DNA from: Clostridiales bacterium
GTDB lineage: Bacteria > Bacillota > Clostridia > Lachnospirales > Lachnospiraceae
Direction: 5' to 3'
Assembly (NCBI GenBank): GCA_020860715.1
Contig: JAJBTU010000026.1
Span: forward strand, 1-51,114
DNA: 51,114 bases
A program made the translations under genes and the position numbers. Under the pieces are notes generated by a model. That model was not told where the DNA came from. It made no database searches and was given only the letters and a program-made list of their open reading frames with translations. Below are positions 1 through 7,574 of this stretch, in pieces. The first letter of the stretch is position 1, and every line of letters begins with the position of its first letter.

Positions 1-144
1 GAAAAAATTGCTCATAGTCCGAAAAAAGCGAAGCTCTTCGGTATCAGTAATGTTGATTGATTCATCCAGTAACTCTATACCTGGTTCAAATGTCTTTTGA
101 CACAGCAAATATGCTTCATGGATTGCTCTTGTTTTTTCAGTCAT
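1..144 (-). CDS. Zeta-type TA antitoxin, N-terminal part (cut by window edge)
   Basis: The minus strand reads an open 48-codon N-terminus beginning MTEKTRAIHEAYLLCQKTFE and running off the left edge. It matches the antitoxin at 17308-17490 in 41 of 48 residues by direct comparison, so the two are paralogues. By analogy with that pair, a zeta-like kinase toxin should follow just beyond the window. It lies outside the mobile element, about 250 bp upstream of and divergent from the interrupted substrate-binding protein gene. The function is inferred only from the paralogue's position next to a zeta-like toxin. Confidence 0.8.
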   Translation of the reverse strand, partial: MTEKTRAIHEAYLLCQKTFEPGIELLDESINITDTEELRFFRTMSNFF

Positions 145-192
145 TGATATCGTCTTCTTTCTGTTATGTCGGCAATAGTTGCATTGATCACT

Positions 193-221
193 ACTTTATT
201 GGTAGCTAGTGGCTTTGTCAA
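193..221 (-). promoter_or_regulatory. Putative sigma-A promoter of the left antitoxin
   Basis: On the minus strand a perfect -35 TTGACA (216-221) is followed 17 bp later by TAAAGT (193-198), about 50 bp upstream of the antitoxin ATG at 144. Confidence 0.5.
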
Positions 222-396
222 GAAGAAATAATCAGATGATAATCTCGGATAGACAAGATTAGCTGATTTCAGACAAATCCGCCTGATGCTGTATGGAAGC
301 ATTGGAAGACGGCATGAGTTTACGTCCACAAAATACCAAGTAGCGTTTTCCCGAATATTTCATATGATAAAGAAAACCATTTTAAAGGATTATCAT

Positions 397-894
397 ATGA
401 AAAGGAAACGAATCATGGCGGCAGCTTTTTCTCTGATACTTGTGATCGGGAATTCTACAGCCGCCTTTGCTATGGATGAGGCAGCTTTATCGGAGACGGA
501 GTCCGCTGTAGCAGAAACAGAGCAGGAACTCACCGCTGTCACCTTAAACGAAGTGGCTCATTCAATCTTCTACGCACCGCAGTACGTGGCGATTGAGTTG
601 GGTTATTTTGAGGAGGAAGGTATTGATCTTACAGTTGTGACGGGCTTCGGCGCGGATAAGACAATGACTGCGCTGATTTCTGGTGAGGCGGATATCGGGT
701 TTATGGGCTCGGAGTCCTCGATTTATACCTACAGCGGCGGTGCGGCGGATGCACCGGTCAATTTTGCGCAGCTCACCCAGCGCGCCGGGAATTTTGTGGT
801 CGCCAGAGAGGATACCGATGAATTTGAGTGGAGTGATCTGATCGGAAAAGATGTGTTGGGCGGGCGTGCGGGTGCCGTCCCCTTGTTAATGTAA
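397..894 (+). pseudogene. NMT1/SsuA-like substrate-binding protein, 5' fragment
   Basis: This is the N-terminal half of a periplasmic-type ABC substrate-binding protein of the SsuA/NMT1/THI5 kind. It has a signal peptide (about residues 1-28, ending TAAFA) and the family pattern of a short strand, FYAPQYVAIELGYFEEEG, then GEADIGFMG. The ATG at 397 is chosen because AAAGGA sits 8 nt upstream. After position 874 the frame enters the mobile element and stops at 894, giving about 165 residues. The missing half resumes at 19679; joined at CGGGTG the reading frame is restored (GRAG then GMPEMV). The intact protein would probably deliver a small organic substrate to a SsuBC-type transporter that is not in the window. 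Confidence 0.9.
869..874 (+). other. attL core
   Basis: This is the left copy of the 6 bp CGGGTG shared by both junctions. Reading inward from the two cores, the element ends are mirror images: AATGTAAAT occurs at 888-896 and, inverted, at 19655-19663, at the same distance from the core. The dyad centre falls on the GG at 871-872, the predicted crossover dinucleotide. Confidence 0.85.
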
Positions 895-945
895 ATTATG
901 AGACGATTGTAATTTTATATAACTGGGTGGAAAGGATGGAACAAA

Positions 946-1422
946 ATGAACGATTTGAGACAAAGGATTCATGACGACAGCAACGGCTTGGACTATGTGC
1001 TTGTTGGAGATTATTACATCCCTGACCTGATTCTGGACAAGCCTAAGGAAGAACCAGAGGAACAGCGCTCTATTGGGAAATGGGGACGGATGCACAAAGA
1101 ATATCTGAAGGAATGCCGTCCGGTGGTGTATAATAATCTGCTGCTGTCCGGCAGACTTTGGGCATATCTTGCCGACCTGAATGAGCAAGCACAGGCGCGC
1201 CTGGAAGTCATCATTGATCAGATGAAAGATACCGAAGGTGTGACTGAGGATTTGAAGCGCCGTGATTACTGGAAGCGCCCCCTCGTTTCACTCGGCGGCA
1301 AGTCGGGTGCCCATATAAAAACGCTTCGCGTTGGGGCACCCTGGTGGGGCTGGGTGCAGCATATGGAAAACATCCAGAATCGTGCCGAGGAGATCATCCG
1401 GGCAGAAATGATTTATCAATGA
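946..1422 (+). CDS. tnpV: TnpV-family transposon protein with internal insertion
   Basis: The protein has 158 residues and matches the TnpV family of Tn4451-like elements: a GDYYIPDL strand near the N-terminus, then IGKWGRMHKEYLKECRP, LLLSGRLWAYLADLNEQAQ and the C-terminal WVQHMENIQNRAEEI. Usual TnpV proteins are about 120 residues; here about 28 extra residues lie between TEDLKRRD and GWVQHM (DNA about 1261-1350), carrying an inverted repeat. TnpV's role is not established; it may assist excision. In the circular form its start would overlap the end of the recombinase frame (stop at 972-974), which suggests coupled expression. The family call is sure, the function is not. Confidence 0.85.
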   Translation: MNDLRQRIHDDSNGLDYVLVGDYYIPDLILDKPKEEPEEQRSIGKWGRMHKEYLKECRPVVYNNLLLSGRLWAYLADLNEQAQARLEVIIDQMKDTEGVTEDLKRRDYWKRPLVSLGGKSGAHIKTLRVGAPWWGWVQHMENIQNRAEEIIRAEMIYQ

Positions 1423-1442
1423 CTATGTATTGGAACAGCGGA

Positions 1443-1468
1443 GCCGTCTCTTCGGAGGCGGCTTTTCT
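1443..1468 (+). terminator. Rho-independent terminator after tnpV
   Basis: GCCGTCTC, loop TTCG, GAGGCGGC (one G-T pair), followed by TTTTCT. It lies 20 bp after the tnpV stop and closes the left transcription unit. Confidence 0.85.
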
Positions 1469-1495
1469 ATTCTGTCTGAATGATATAGTTTAATC

Positions 1496-1524
1496 TGGTA
1501 AAGGGGCATTTTGACCCCTTACCA
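1496..1524. repeat. Palindrome P1, left flank of cargo
   Basis: This imperfect palindrome has arms GGTAAAGGGG and CCCCTTACC around a CATTTTGA centre. It belongs to the same family as the palindromes at 1731-1751 and 11238-11467, which share a G-rich arm and a TCA-N3-TGA type centre. The 200 bp between here and the next palindrome hold no recognisable gene. Confidence 0.7.
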
Positions 1525-1721
1525 AAGGCATACTGTCTGCATTTAGAGGCTTTGAAAGCCTTATTTTTAAGGGTAAAATGAGAGCAAAAGTGATATCCGT
1601 GGAAATTTTATCGAGGATGCTTATTTTTGTGTTTCTAAATGCGGACAATGGAAAAATGAGAGAAAAGCAAGGAATGGAATGAATCATTTGAAACCACAGG
1701 TATCGGCAATCGCGATCTTTG

Positions 1722-1757
1722 ATGCAAGGTAAGTGGTCAAAATGACCACTTAGCAAA
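1722..1757. repeat. Direct repeat with 21 bp palindrome, left copy
   Basis: The palindrome AAGTGGTCA / AAA / TGACCACTT (1731-1751) sits inside a near-identical stretch of about 35 bp that recurs in the same orientation at 11392-11427; one base differs in the part before the palindrome. The two copies bracket the cargo exactly: this one ends 14 bp from the histidine kinase stop. Confidence 0.9.
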
Positions 1758-1770
1758 AATAAGAGACAAA

Positions 1771-3093
1771 TCAGTGGATTGATATTTGTTTGCTGTTCGT
1801 ATTTGCAGGCAGCACTACTATAAATTCGGCGCCTCCCTCCGCTGAATCCTGCACAGAGATAGTGCCATCATGCAGTTCCATAATCTCTTTCGCAATGCTT
1901 AGTCCCAGCCCGAAATGATTTTTGTCGGTTCTGGACTGATCATACCGATAGAAACGCGAAAATATTTTTTCCTTTGCGTCGTCCGGAATGCCGGGGCCGC
2001 TGTCACTTACTGTAATGGTAAATTTATCGTGAGATTCAAAGACAGCGGCCAAAATATGCCCGCCCTCAGGAGTATAGGAAACCGCATTATCAAACAAAAT
2101 TGTGAAAACCTGTGTTAAACGTTCAGGATCGCAGTATGCCATAGCGTCGGATTCTTCAGGAATTGAGATTTCCAGAAAAATATTTTTGTGTATCGCAGCC
2201 GCTTCAAATTTTTCATATGTTTCCAGAAACAGGGTGTACAGGCAGACGTCTTTTTTATGGATTGCGATCTTGCCATTATCCAGGGAGGCAAGCGTGAACA
2301 TATCATTTACAAGGCGTTGCATACGCAGGCTTTCTTTTTTTATAGTCTGAAGAAATTCCTTTTTCTGACCTGGACAGGATTCCATTGCAGACAGGGACGA
2401 AATCAGCACGGCCAGGGGCGAGCGTAGTTCGTGTGAAGCATCCGCAAAGAAATTGATCTGGCGCTTATGCCCTTCTTCCAATGGACGAACGAGGTGGCGA
2501 ATCAGGAAGAATGACAGCAGGCTTAACAGGAAAATAGCGCACAGAGTAATCATAATAACAGACCGATAAAGGCTGTTCGTCCAGATATCCTGCAACACGG
2601 GAAAGCGGATAGCAGTGATACAGAGAACAGAATAATTCGTGGAAATATAGGCCACGGATGTCTGACAGCTTCTGCTGATTCCCTCAGAGCTTTTATTCAT
2701 TTGAAACTCTTTGTGTACAAGCGAAGAACCGTCTGCGACCGAAAGCTCTGAGATGGCAAATTCATTCAAAGCCGTTTCCTGCGCCTGGGTAAACAACAAT
2801 TCCACATCTGCATCCACTTGATTTTGGCGATAGAGAAGAGGCTCTCCGTTATCCAGAACCGAAATTATAAGGTCGTTGCTCAAACATACTTCGTCAAGCC
2901 AGGAATGGGAAAGCGTAACCTCTCCGGTGAAATCCTGATAAAGCTCACTCACCGTTTCCTCAAAATCCTGAAAGCTGGTCAGTTCTTCGTTTTGGTGAAG
3001 CAGAAAGAGTAAAACAGCAGTCATAGACAATAGAATCAGAGAGATGATAAGGATACAGAAAAGTGTCATTTTTATGCGGAGTTTACGGAACAT
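1771..3093 (-). CDS. Sensor histidine kinase
   Basis: This 440-residue membrane sensor kinase autophosphorylates and passes phosphate to the adjacent response regulator. Two membrane segments (about residues 10-31 and 178-197) enclose a roughly 145-residue extracellular sensor domain that I do not recognise. The catalytic core is complete: H-box FFADASHELRSPL, N-box LFDNAVSYTPEG, G1 DSGPGIPDD, an F-box around FSRFYRYD and G2 HFGLGLSIAKE. It starts directly after the regulator's stop, so the two are cotranscribed and probably translationally coupled. The target operon lies divergent, beyond the regulator. The signal is unknown; the neighbouring lipoprotein and adaptor suggest something outside the cell. 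Confidence 0.95.
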   Translation of the reverse strand: MFRKLRIKMTLFCILIISLILLSMTAVLLFLLHQNEELTSFQDFEETVSELYQDFTGEVTLSHSWLDEVCLSNDLIISVLDNGEPLLYRQNQVDADVELLFTQAQETALNEFAISELSVADGSSLVHKEFQMNKSSEGISRSCQTSVAYISTNYSVLCITAIRFPVLQDIWTNSLYRSVIMITLCAIFLLSLLSFFLIRHLVRPLEEGHKRQINFFADASHELRSPLAVLISSLSAMESCPGQKKEFLQTIKKESLRMQRLVNDMFTLASLDNGKIAIHKKDVCLYTLFLETYEKFEAAAIHKNIFLEISIPEESDAMAYCDPERLTQVFTILFDNAVSYTPEGGHILAAVFESHDKFTITVSDSGPGIPDDAKEKIFSRFYRYDQSRTDKNHFGLGLSIAKEIMELHDGTISVQDSAEGGAEFIVVLPANTNSKQISIH

Positions 3094-3777
3094 TTATTCA
3101 GACACCTCCTCTACATTCAATCGATATCCTGCACCTCTTACTGTTTTTAACTGGACGAGACTGTCAAGTTTCTTCAAATGATTTCGCAGAAGATAGATGA
3201 AATTATCCACATTCCGGTTCTCCACCTCCGCATTCCCATTCCAGACATTTGCAAGGAGCGCCTCTCTCGAAAAGGTCTGGTTTGCGTGATTCATGAAAAA
3301 TAAAAGAAGGGCGGATTCACGCGCAGTAATCGGCACTGTTTTTCCGTTACATAGTAAGACCTGTTTATTTGTGTCTAAAACCAGATCTCCAACAGATGGC
3401 GGGCCGGTCTTTATTATTTGAGGCCGACGAAGAATGCAGTGGATACGAGCTAACAGTTCTTCGAAAGCGAATGGTTTTACCAGATAATCGTCAGCTCCGC
3501 GGTTCAGACCTTCAATTTTTTGCTCCAGATCGCCTATACCTGTGAGAAAGATCACAGGTATAGCAATCCCCTTATCCCTTATAATCTGTAGAAAATCAAT
3601 GCCACTTAAAACCGGCATCTTCCAGTCGAGCAGAATCAGATGGTAGGTCTGCTGCTGCAGGTAAAACAGGCCGTCATTGCCATTTGTACAGGTATCCGTT
3701 TCGAATCCGCTGTTGGCAAGCTGTATCTTTAACGAGTAAGAAAAATCAAGATCATCTTCAATCAGCAATATTCTCAT
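3094..3777 (-). CDS. OmpR-family response regulator
   Basis: It has 227 residues with an N-terminal receiver domain (acidic pair IEDD, phospho-acceptor Asp in LILLDWKMP, conserved Lys in LVKPFAFEELLARI) and a C-terminal winged-helix domain ending VRGAGYRLNV. It is the first gene of a minus-strand pair with the histidine kinase. OmpR/PhoB-type regulators bind tandem half-sites about 11 bp apart, and exactly such repeats lie in the divergent intergenic region (4197-4274), so it most likely activates the operon starting at 4340. That last step is inference from site spacing and position. Confidence 0.95.
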   Translation of the reverse strand: MRILLIEDDLDFSYSLKIQLANSGFETDTCTNGNDGLFYLQQQTYHLILLDWKMPVLSGIDFLQIIRDKGIAIPVIFLTGIGDLEQKIEGLNRGADDYLVKPFAFEELLARIHCILRRPQIIKTGPPSVGDLVLDTNKQVLLCNGKTVPITARESALLLFFMNHANQTFSREALLANVWNGNAEVENRNVDNFIYLLRNHLKKLDSLVQLKTVRGAGYRLNVEEVSE

Positions 3778-4196
3778 GTGTGCCTCTCTCTTTCATAATA
3801 ATACAAAATTCTATTCCATAAATGGCCTGAATATTTGCTGCCAGTTTAAAAACTTCATTACTGCAAGTAGTATCAATGCAAATTCTGGTTATACCAAAAT
3901 CGTCTTTCTGAGAAAACTGTGATTCTTTCGTGATAGACTGCGTATTTCCTCAGAAGTATTCAGAACTCTGGTTTTTGTGCTGGTGTACCATGCCTTTGAT
4001 ATCTTGTCAAGGATACGCAGAGCTACCTTTGCTATTCTTGACTGTCCGCCTGAGATATGGATAAATGCAACCGAGGAACATACCTGAAGACTGCGCGGTT
4101 CAAAGTAGGATCATCATATAGCAGGACTGGGATGAGTGCGCTACTTGAACATATACAGCATAAACTTCTTGTAATTTACATTATACACTACGAATG
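3778..4196. other. Intergenic region between regulator and cargo operon
   Basis: About 420 bp with no convincing gene. On the minus strand a frame stays open for roughly 70 codons (about 3889-4107, containing ISGGQSRIAKVALRIL) without a start codon or ribosome site. It might be the relic of a displaced gene, but I cannot identify it. The right end holds the operator and promoter described separately. Confidence 0.4.
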
Positions 4197-4291
4197 TCTA
4201 AATTTTATCTAATCTTCAATGATTTTTAGACGAAAATTAGATAAAGAAATTTTTCCATTTAGATTAAATTTAGATATTTGCCTGATAGAAT
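4197..4291 (+). promoter_or_regulatory. Putative response-regulator operator and promoter of the cargo operon
   Basis: There are three pairs of 5 bp half-sites, each pair spaced exactly 11 bp: TCTAA at 4197 and 4208 (inverted), TTAGA at 4226 and 4237, and TTAGA at 4259 and 4270. The two TTAGA pairs are themselves in 11 bp phase (4226 to 4259 is 33 bp). The last pair ends 11 bp before a -10-like TAGAAT (4286-4291), and no good -35 is visible where one would lie. This is the arrangement of a PhoB/OmpR-activated promoter in which the regulator replaces the -35 contact. Translation starts at 4340. Confidence 0.7.
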
Positions 4292-4339
4292 GGTATCAGA
4301 AGCAAGGAGCAGGAATGCTGAAAGGAGAAAGCGGAGGCT

Positions 4340-5182
4340 ATGACAAGACAAAAACGCTGGAAGGGCTATCTATGGATTTTGCCGAGCCTTTTTGGAACAA
4401 TTATTTTTTACTGTGTACCACTGATGGACGTAATCCGCCGCTCAGTGACGGAAAATGCAGGTTCTGCATTTGTTGGACTGAAGAATTTTCAAACGGTTTT
4501 TAACAATACAGCCTTTCAGCTGGCAGCAAAAAATACGCTGCGATTTATTGCCGTATGCATCCCGCTTCTGCTGTCTTTGTCATTGCTGTTGGCAGTAGTG
4601 ATCGTGCGATGCCGATGGGGGAATTTTTATAAAAGTGCAATGCTGCTGCCGATGGTTTTACCGGCGGTGTCGGTGGCACTGATCTGGAAGCTTTTGTTCC
4701 ATAACCATGGCGTATTAAACGGGGGATTGACCCTGATCGGGCTTCAAACAACAGACTGGCTGAATTCGGGGGCGTCCTTCTGGGTTCTGGTGCTCAGCTA
4801 TCTGTGGAAAAATATCGGGTATGACATAGTTTTGTGGATAGCTGGCCTGCAGCAGATTGAAAATGACATTTACGAAGCAGCCCGTGTGGATGGAGCCGGG
4901 GAAATCAGGATATTTTTCTGGATTATTCTTCCAAATATGAAGCAGGTATTTTACACAGTGGCGGTGCTGTCCCTGCTGAATTCTTTTAAAGTGTTCCGGG
5001 AGGCTTATCTGGTGGCGGGCAATTATCCGCATGAAAGCATGTATTTGATGCAGCATCTGTTTAACAACTGGTTTGCGGCGCTGTCCCTGGATAAGATGTC
5101 AGCAGCATCTGTGCTGCTGGGCATGGTGATCCTTTTGATGATCATTCTTTTGTACAGGGCGTGGGGAGACGATCTCTGCTGA
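4340..5182 (+). CDS. Sugar-type ABC transporter permease (MalF-like)
   Basis: This 280-residue inner-membrane permease of the carbohydrate uptake type-1 family has six predicted membrane segments and the cytoplasmic EAA loop EAARVDGAGEIRIFFWIILP, which docks to the ATPase. It is the first gene of the cargo operon, 29 bp before its partner permease. The ATG at 4340 follows GGAGG very closely (2 nt) and AAAGGAG at 12 nt, so the exact start is slightly uncertain. The expected ATP-binding subunit is absent; a shared MsmX/UgpC-type ATPase from elsewhere in the genome could energise it. The lipoprotein at 8894-11194 is the likely binding partner. Confidence 0.9.
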   Translation: MTRQKRWKGYLWILPSLFGTIIFYCVPLMDVIRRSVTENAGSAFVGLKNFQTVFNNTAFQLAAKNTLRFIAVCIPLLLSLSLLLAVVIVRCRWGNFYKSAMLLPMVLPAVSVALIWKLLFHNHGVLNGGLTLIGLQTTDWLNSGASFWVLVLSYLWKNIGYDIVLWIAGLQQIENDIYEAARVDGAGEIRIFFWIILPNMKQVFYTVAVLSLLNSFKVFREAYLVAGNYPHESMYLMQHLFNNWFAALSLDKMSAASVLLGMVILLMIILLYRAWGDDLC

Positions 5183-5210
5183 CCCTGGAGAGAGGAGTGG
5201 ATATAAGGAT

Positions 5211-6056
5211 ATGAAGCATTGCGGAAAGGGAATGGAAGCGTTGATACTGCTGTTTATTCTGGTTATGATCGTTCCGGTTTGCATACTGGCAGCAGGTTCT
5301 TTTATGGGTGAAGATGAACTGATCCTGAAGCTAGGCGCGATCCTTGGAACAGGGGACGGTTATGCGGAACTGACGCTGACGCCCATTTATCCGACATTAA
5401 AAGCGTATGTAGAAGTTTTGCTGGACACGCCGGAATTTTTTGTAATGTTCTGGAATTCCGTGAAGATTACAGCAGGCTCATTGGCAGTGCAGCTTATATT
5501 TGGCACATTAGCCGCATGGGGATTCGCTAAATGGGAGTTTCCTTTGAAGAAAGCGTTGCTGTGGCTGTATATTGTTCTGATGTTGATGCCTTTTCAGGTA
5601 TTGATGCTCTCGGATTATCTGGTTTTGCAGAGGCTGAATCTGCTGGATAGTCATCTGGGGCTGATACTGCTGTGCGGATTTTCGACATTTCCGGTTTTCA
5701 TTATGTATCGGTTTTTCTGTGGGATTCCGGACGACGTGATGGAGGCGGCCAGGCTGGATGGGGCGGGAGATGTCAAATTGTTTTTTTACATTGGGCTTCC
5801 GCTTGGAAAATCCGGTATATTCTCTGCAATGATCCTTGGGTTTCTGGAAAGCTGGAGTATGATTGAGCAGCCAATGACATTTTTAAAAACGAAGAGCCTG
5901 TGGCCATTATCCATTCTGCTGCCGGAAATCGAATCGGGAAGCATCGGGTTTGCGTTTGGAGTGTCTGTGTTGACTTTCCTTCCTGCCTTGCTGATATTTT
6001 TAAATGGGCAGGAGTATCTGGAAAAGGGAATATCCGCTTCACAGGTGAAGCAGTGA
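5211..6056 (+). CDS. Sugar-type ABC transporter permease (MalG-like)
   Basis: This is the second permease of the pair, 281 residues, with a long extracytoplasmic loop after the first membrane segment, the conserved NSVKITAGS region and the EAA loop EAARLDGAGDVKLFFYIGLP. GAGAGGAG and AAGGAT precede the ATG. With the upstream gene it should form the heterodimeric channel of an importer. MalG proteins usually end in a segment that contacts the ATPase; the C-terminus here is slightly degenerate (EKGISASQVKQ). The substrate cannot be told from sequence. Confidence 0.9.
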   Translation: MKHCGKGMEALILLFILVMIVPVCILAAGSFMGEDELILKLGAILGTGDGYAELTLTPIYPTLKAYVEVLLDTPEFFVMFWNSVKITAGSLAVQLIFGTLAAWGFAKWEFPLKKALLWLYIVLMLMPFQVLMLSDYLVLQRLNLLDSHLGLILLCGFSTFPVFIMYRFFCGIPDDVMEAARLDGAGDVKLFFYIGLPLGKSGIFSAMILGFLESWSMIEQPMTFLKTKSLWPLSILLPEIESGSIGFAFGVSVLTFLPALLIFLNGQEYLEKGISASQVKQ

Positions 6057-6086
6057 AACAATATAAAACGAAAGTGGGATAAAAAT

Positions 6087-7574
6087 ATGAAGAAATGGCT
6101 TAGGAACGTCAGTGTCGGTTTTCTGACTGTAATGGTCAGCTTTACCTTTCTTTCACGGGCAGCTGCGAGCGTGACAACTGATGTGGTTCAGACCCAGAAA
6201 GCGGTTTCCGGAAGGATCAGCCATTCGGTGAGCGTGTCCGGAAAAATTGAATCGACGCAGGAAATATCCATAACGGTTCCGGCACAGAGAACGGTTGAGG
6301 CTGTTTATGTGCAGGAAGGTGACGGTGTAGAAGCTGGTGACGCCCTTTTTTTGCTCTCCGAAAACCAGGAACTGGCGGAGGCACAGGAAGCGTTTTATAC
6401 ATGGGAGACAAAGGAACGGATGAATCTGGAAACTGCGGCGGACACTTACCTTAATGCATATGAGAGCTGGCAGAAATATCTGACAAAAACAGATGGCTGG
6501 TACTGGAAATCGGAAGCAGACCATGAAGAGGACGATTTGGAGGAAGCCATGCGGGCGGCCCAGTATGAGTATTTTGAAAAATATAAGACTTATCTGGAAA
6601 CCTATGTCAAATGGCAGGAGGATGTGATTGAAAATTTTGACACTGATAATTCTGATGTAGAAAATACCCGCAATGAAGTTTTCAGCGCCAGGGAGGCAGT
6701 CGTGACTGCAAGGTCAGCTTATTATGAATATCAGCGCAGCAGGGATAAGACCTACCAGTATTCCCGTACAGATGAAGAAAAGGAACTGCGGGAAGCGCTG
6801 GAAGATGCGATTGCGGACTATGAGGAGGCACTGGACACTTTTGAAAGCGGGCTGGCGGAAAAGGTGAAAGACATTGCGGATGCGGAAGATGGGCTTTCCG
6901 ATGACTGTATTGTGTATGCGGAAACGGCGGGAACCGTAAAGGATGTAAATGTCTTGGCGGGTGATACGACTACCACGTCAGCGGCTGCGGTGCTGGCGGT
7001 GGATTCCGAAAACAAGAAGGTTACAGTCACCGTGTCTGCCGAATATGAGGAATACATAGAGGCGGGAGACAGTGTAACCGTAACAAAATATGGGGAGACG
7101 GAATCAATCGCAGGAGCAACCATATCTGATATCCAGTATGACGAGGATGATACGAGCTTATTGAAAGTGACTGTTTTACTGACATCAACGACTGCCTCGG
7201 AAAAAGATTCATCCAATAGTGAAGATGTTTCTGCTGAAGGAACGGAAATTGTAATCGCAGAAAATACCAGTGAGGGACTATCCCTTGGAGAACAGGTAAC
7301 GGTGACATTTGATAAACAATCAGAGCAGTACAGTATGCTGGTTCCGGTAAATGCAATTTATACTGACAACGATGAGACTTATGTATTGATCGTGCAGGAA
7401 ACAGAAGGAATCCTGGGTACGGTGCTGGAAGCACAGAAAGTTATAGTGACAGTACTGGATAAAAACAGCAGTTATGCGGCTATTTCAGCCACGGGAGCAG
7501 TTGACCAGGATATTATCACCCAGTCAGACCGCGAGGTAAAAGATGGAAACAGGGTCAGAAAGCAGGTCTCATGA
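6087..7574 (+). CDS. HlyD/RND-type periplasmic adaptor-like protein
   Basis: The protein has 495 residues, with an N-terminal signal or anchor segment (about 9-27), then SVSGKIESTQEISITVPAQ and VQEGDGVEAGDALFLLSE, the paired lipoyl-like and beta-barrel signature of membrane-fusion adaptors. A long charged coiled coil (about residues 95-270) and a C-terminal barrel follow (LSLGEQVTVTF, LVPVNAIY). In Gram-positives such adaptors accompany MacB-type exporters. The gene overlaps the MacB-like gene by 4 nt (ATGA), so the two are coupled. The odd point is that this adaptor sits in one operon with importer-type permeases and has no MacB ATPase. Confidence 0.85.
   Translation: MKKWLRNVSVGFLTVMVSFTFLSRAAASVTTDVVQTQKAVSGRISHSVSVSGKIESTQEISITVPAQRTVEAVYVQEGDGVEAGDALFLLSENQELAEAQEAFYTWETKERMNLETAADTYLNAYESWQKYLTKTDGWYWKSEADHEEDDLEEAMRAAQYEYFEKYKTYLETYVKWQEDVIENFDTDNSDVENTRNEVFSAREAVVTARSAYYEYQRSRDKTYQYSRTDEEKELREALEDAIADYEEALDTFESGLAEKVKDIADAEDGLSDDCIVYAETAGTVKDVNVLAGDTTTTSAAAVLAVDSENKKVTVTVSAEYEEYIEAGDSVTVTKYGETESIAGATISDIQYDEDDTSLLKVTVLLTSTTASEKDSSNSEDVSAEGTEIVIAENTSEGLSLGEQVTVTFDKQSEQYSMLVPVNAIYTDNDETYVLIVQETEGILGTVLEAQKVIVTVLDKNSSYAAISATGAVDQDIITQSDREVKDGNRVRKQVS

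Noticed and set aside
3889-4107. Open minus-strand stretch containing SGGQ, at first suggestive of an ABC ATPase remnant
   Set aside because: There are no Walker motifs, no start and no match around the SGGQ; kept only as an unexplained open stretch.
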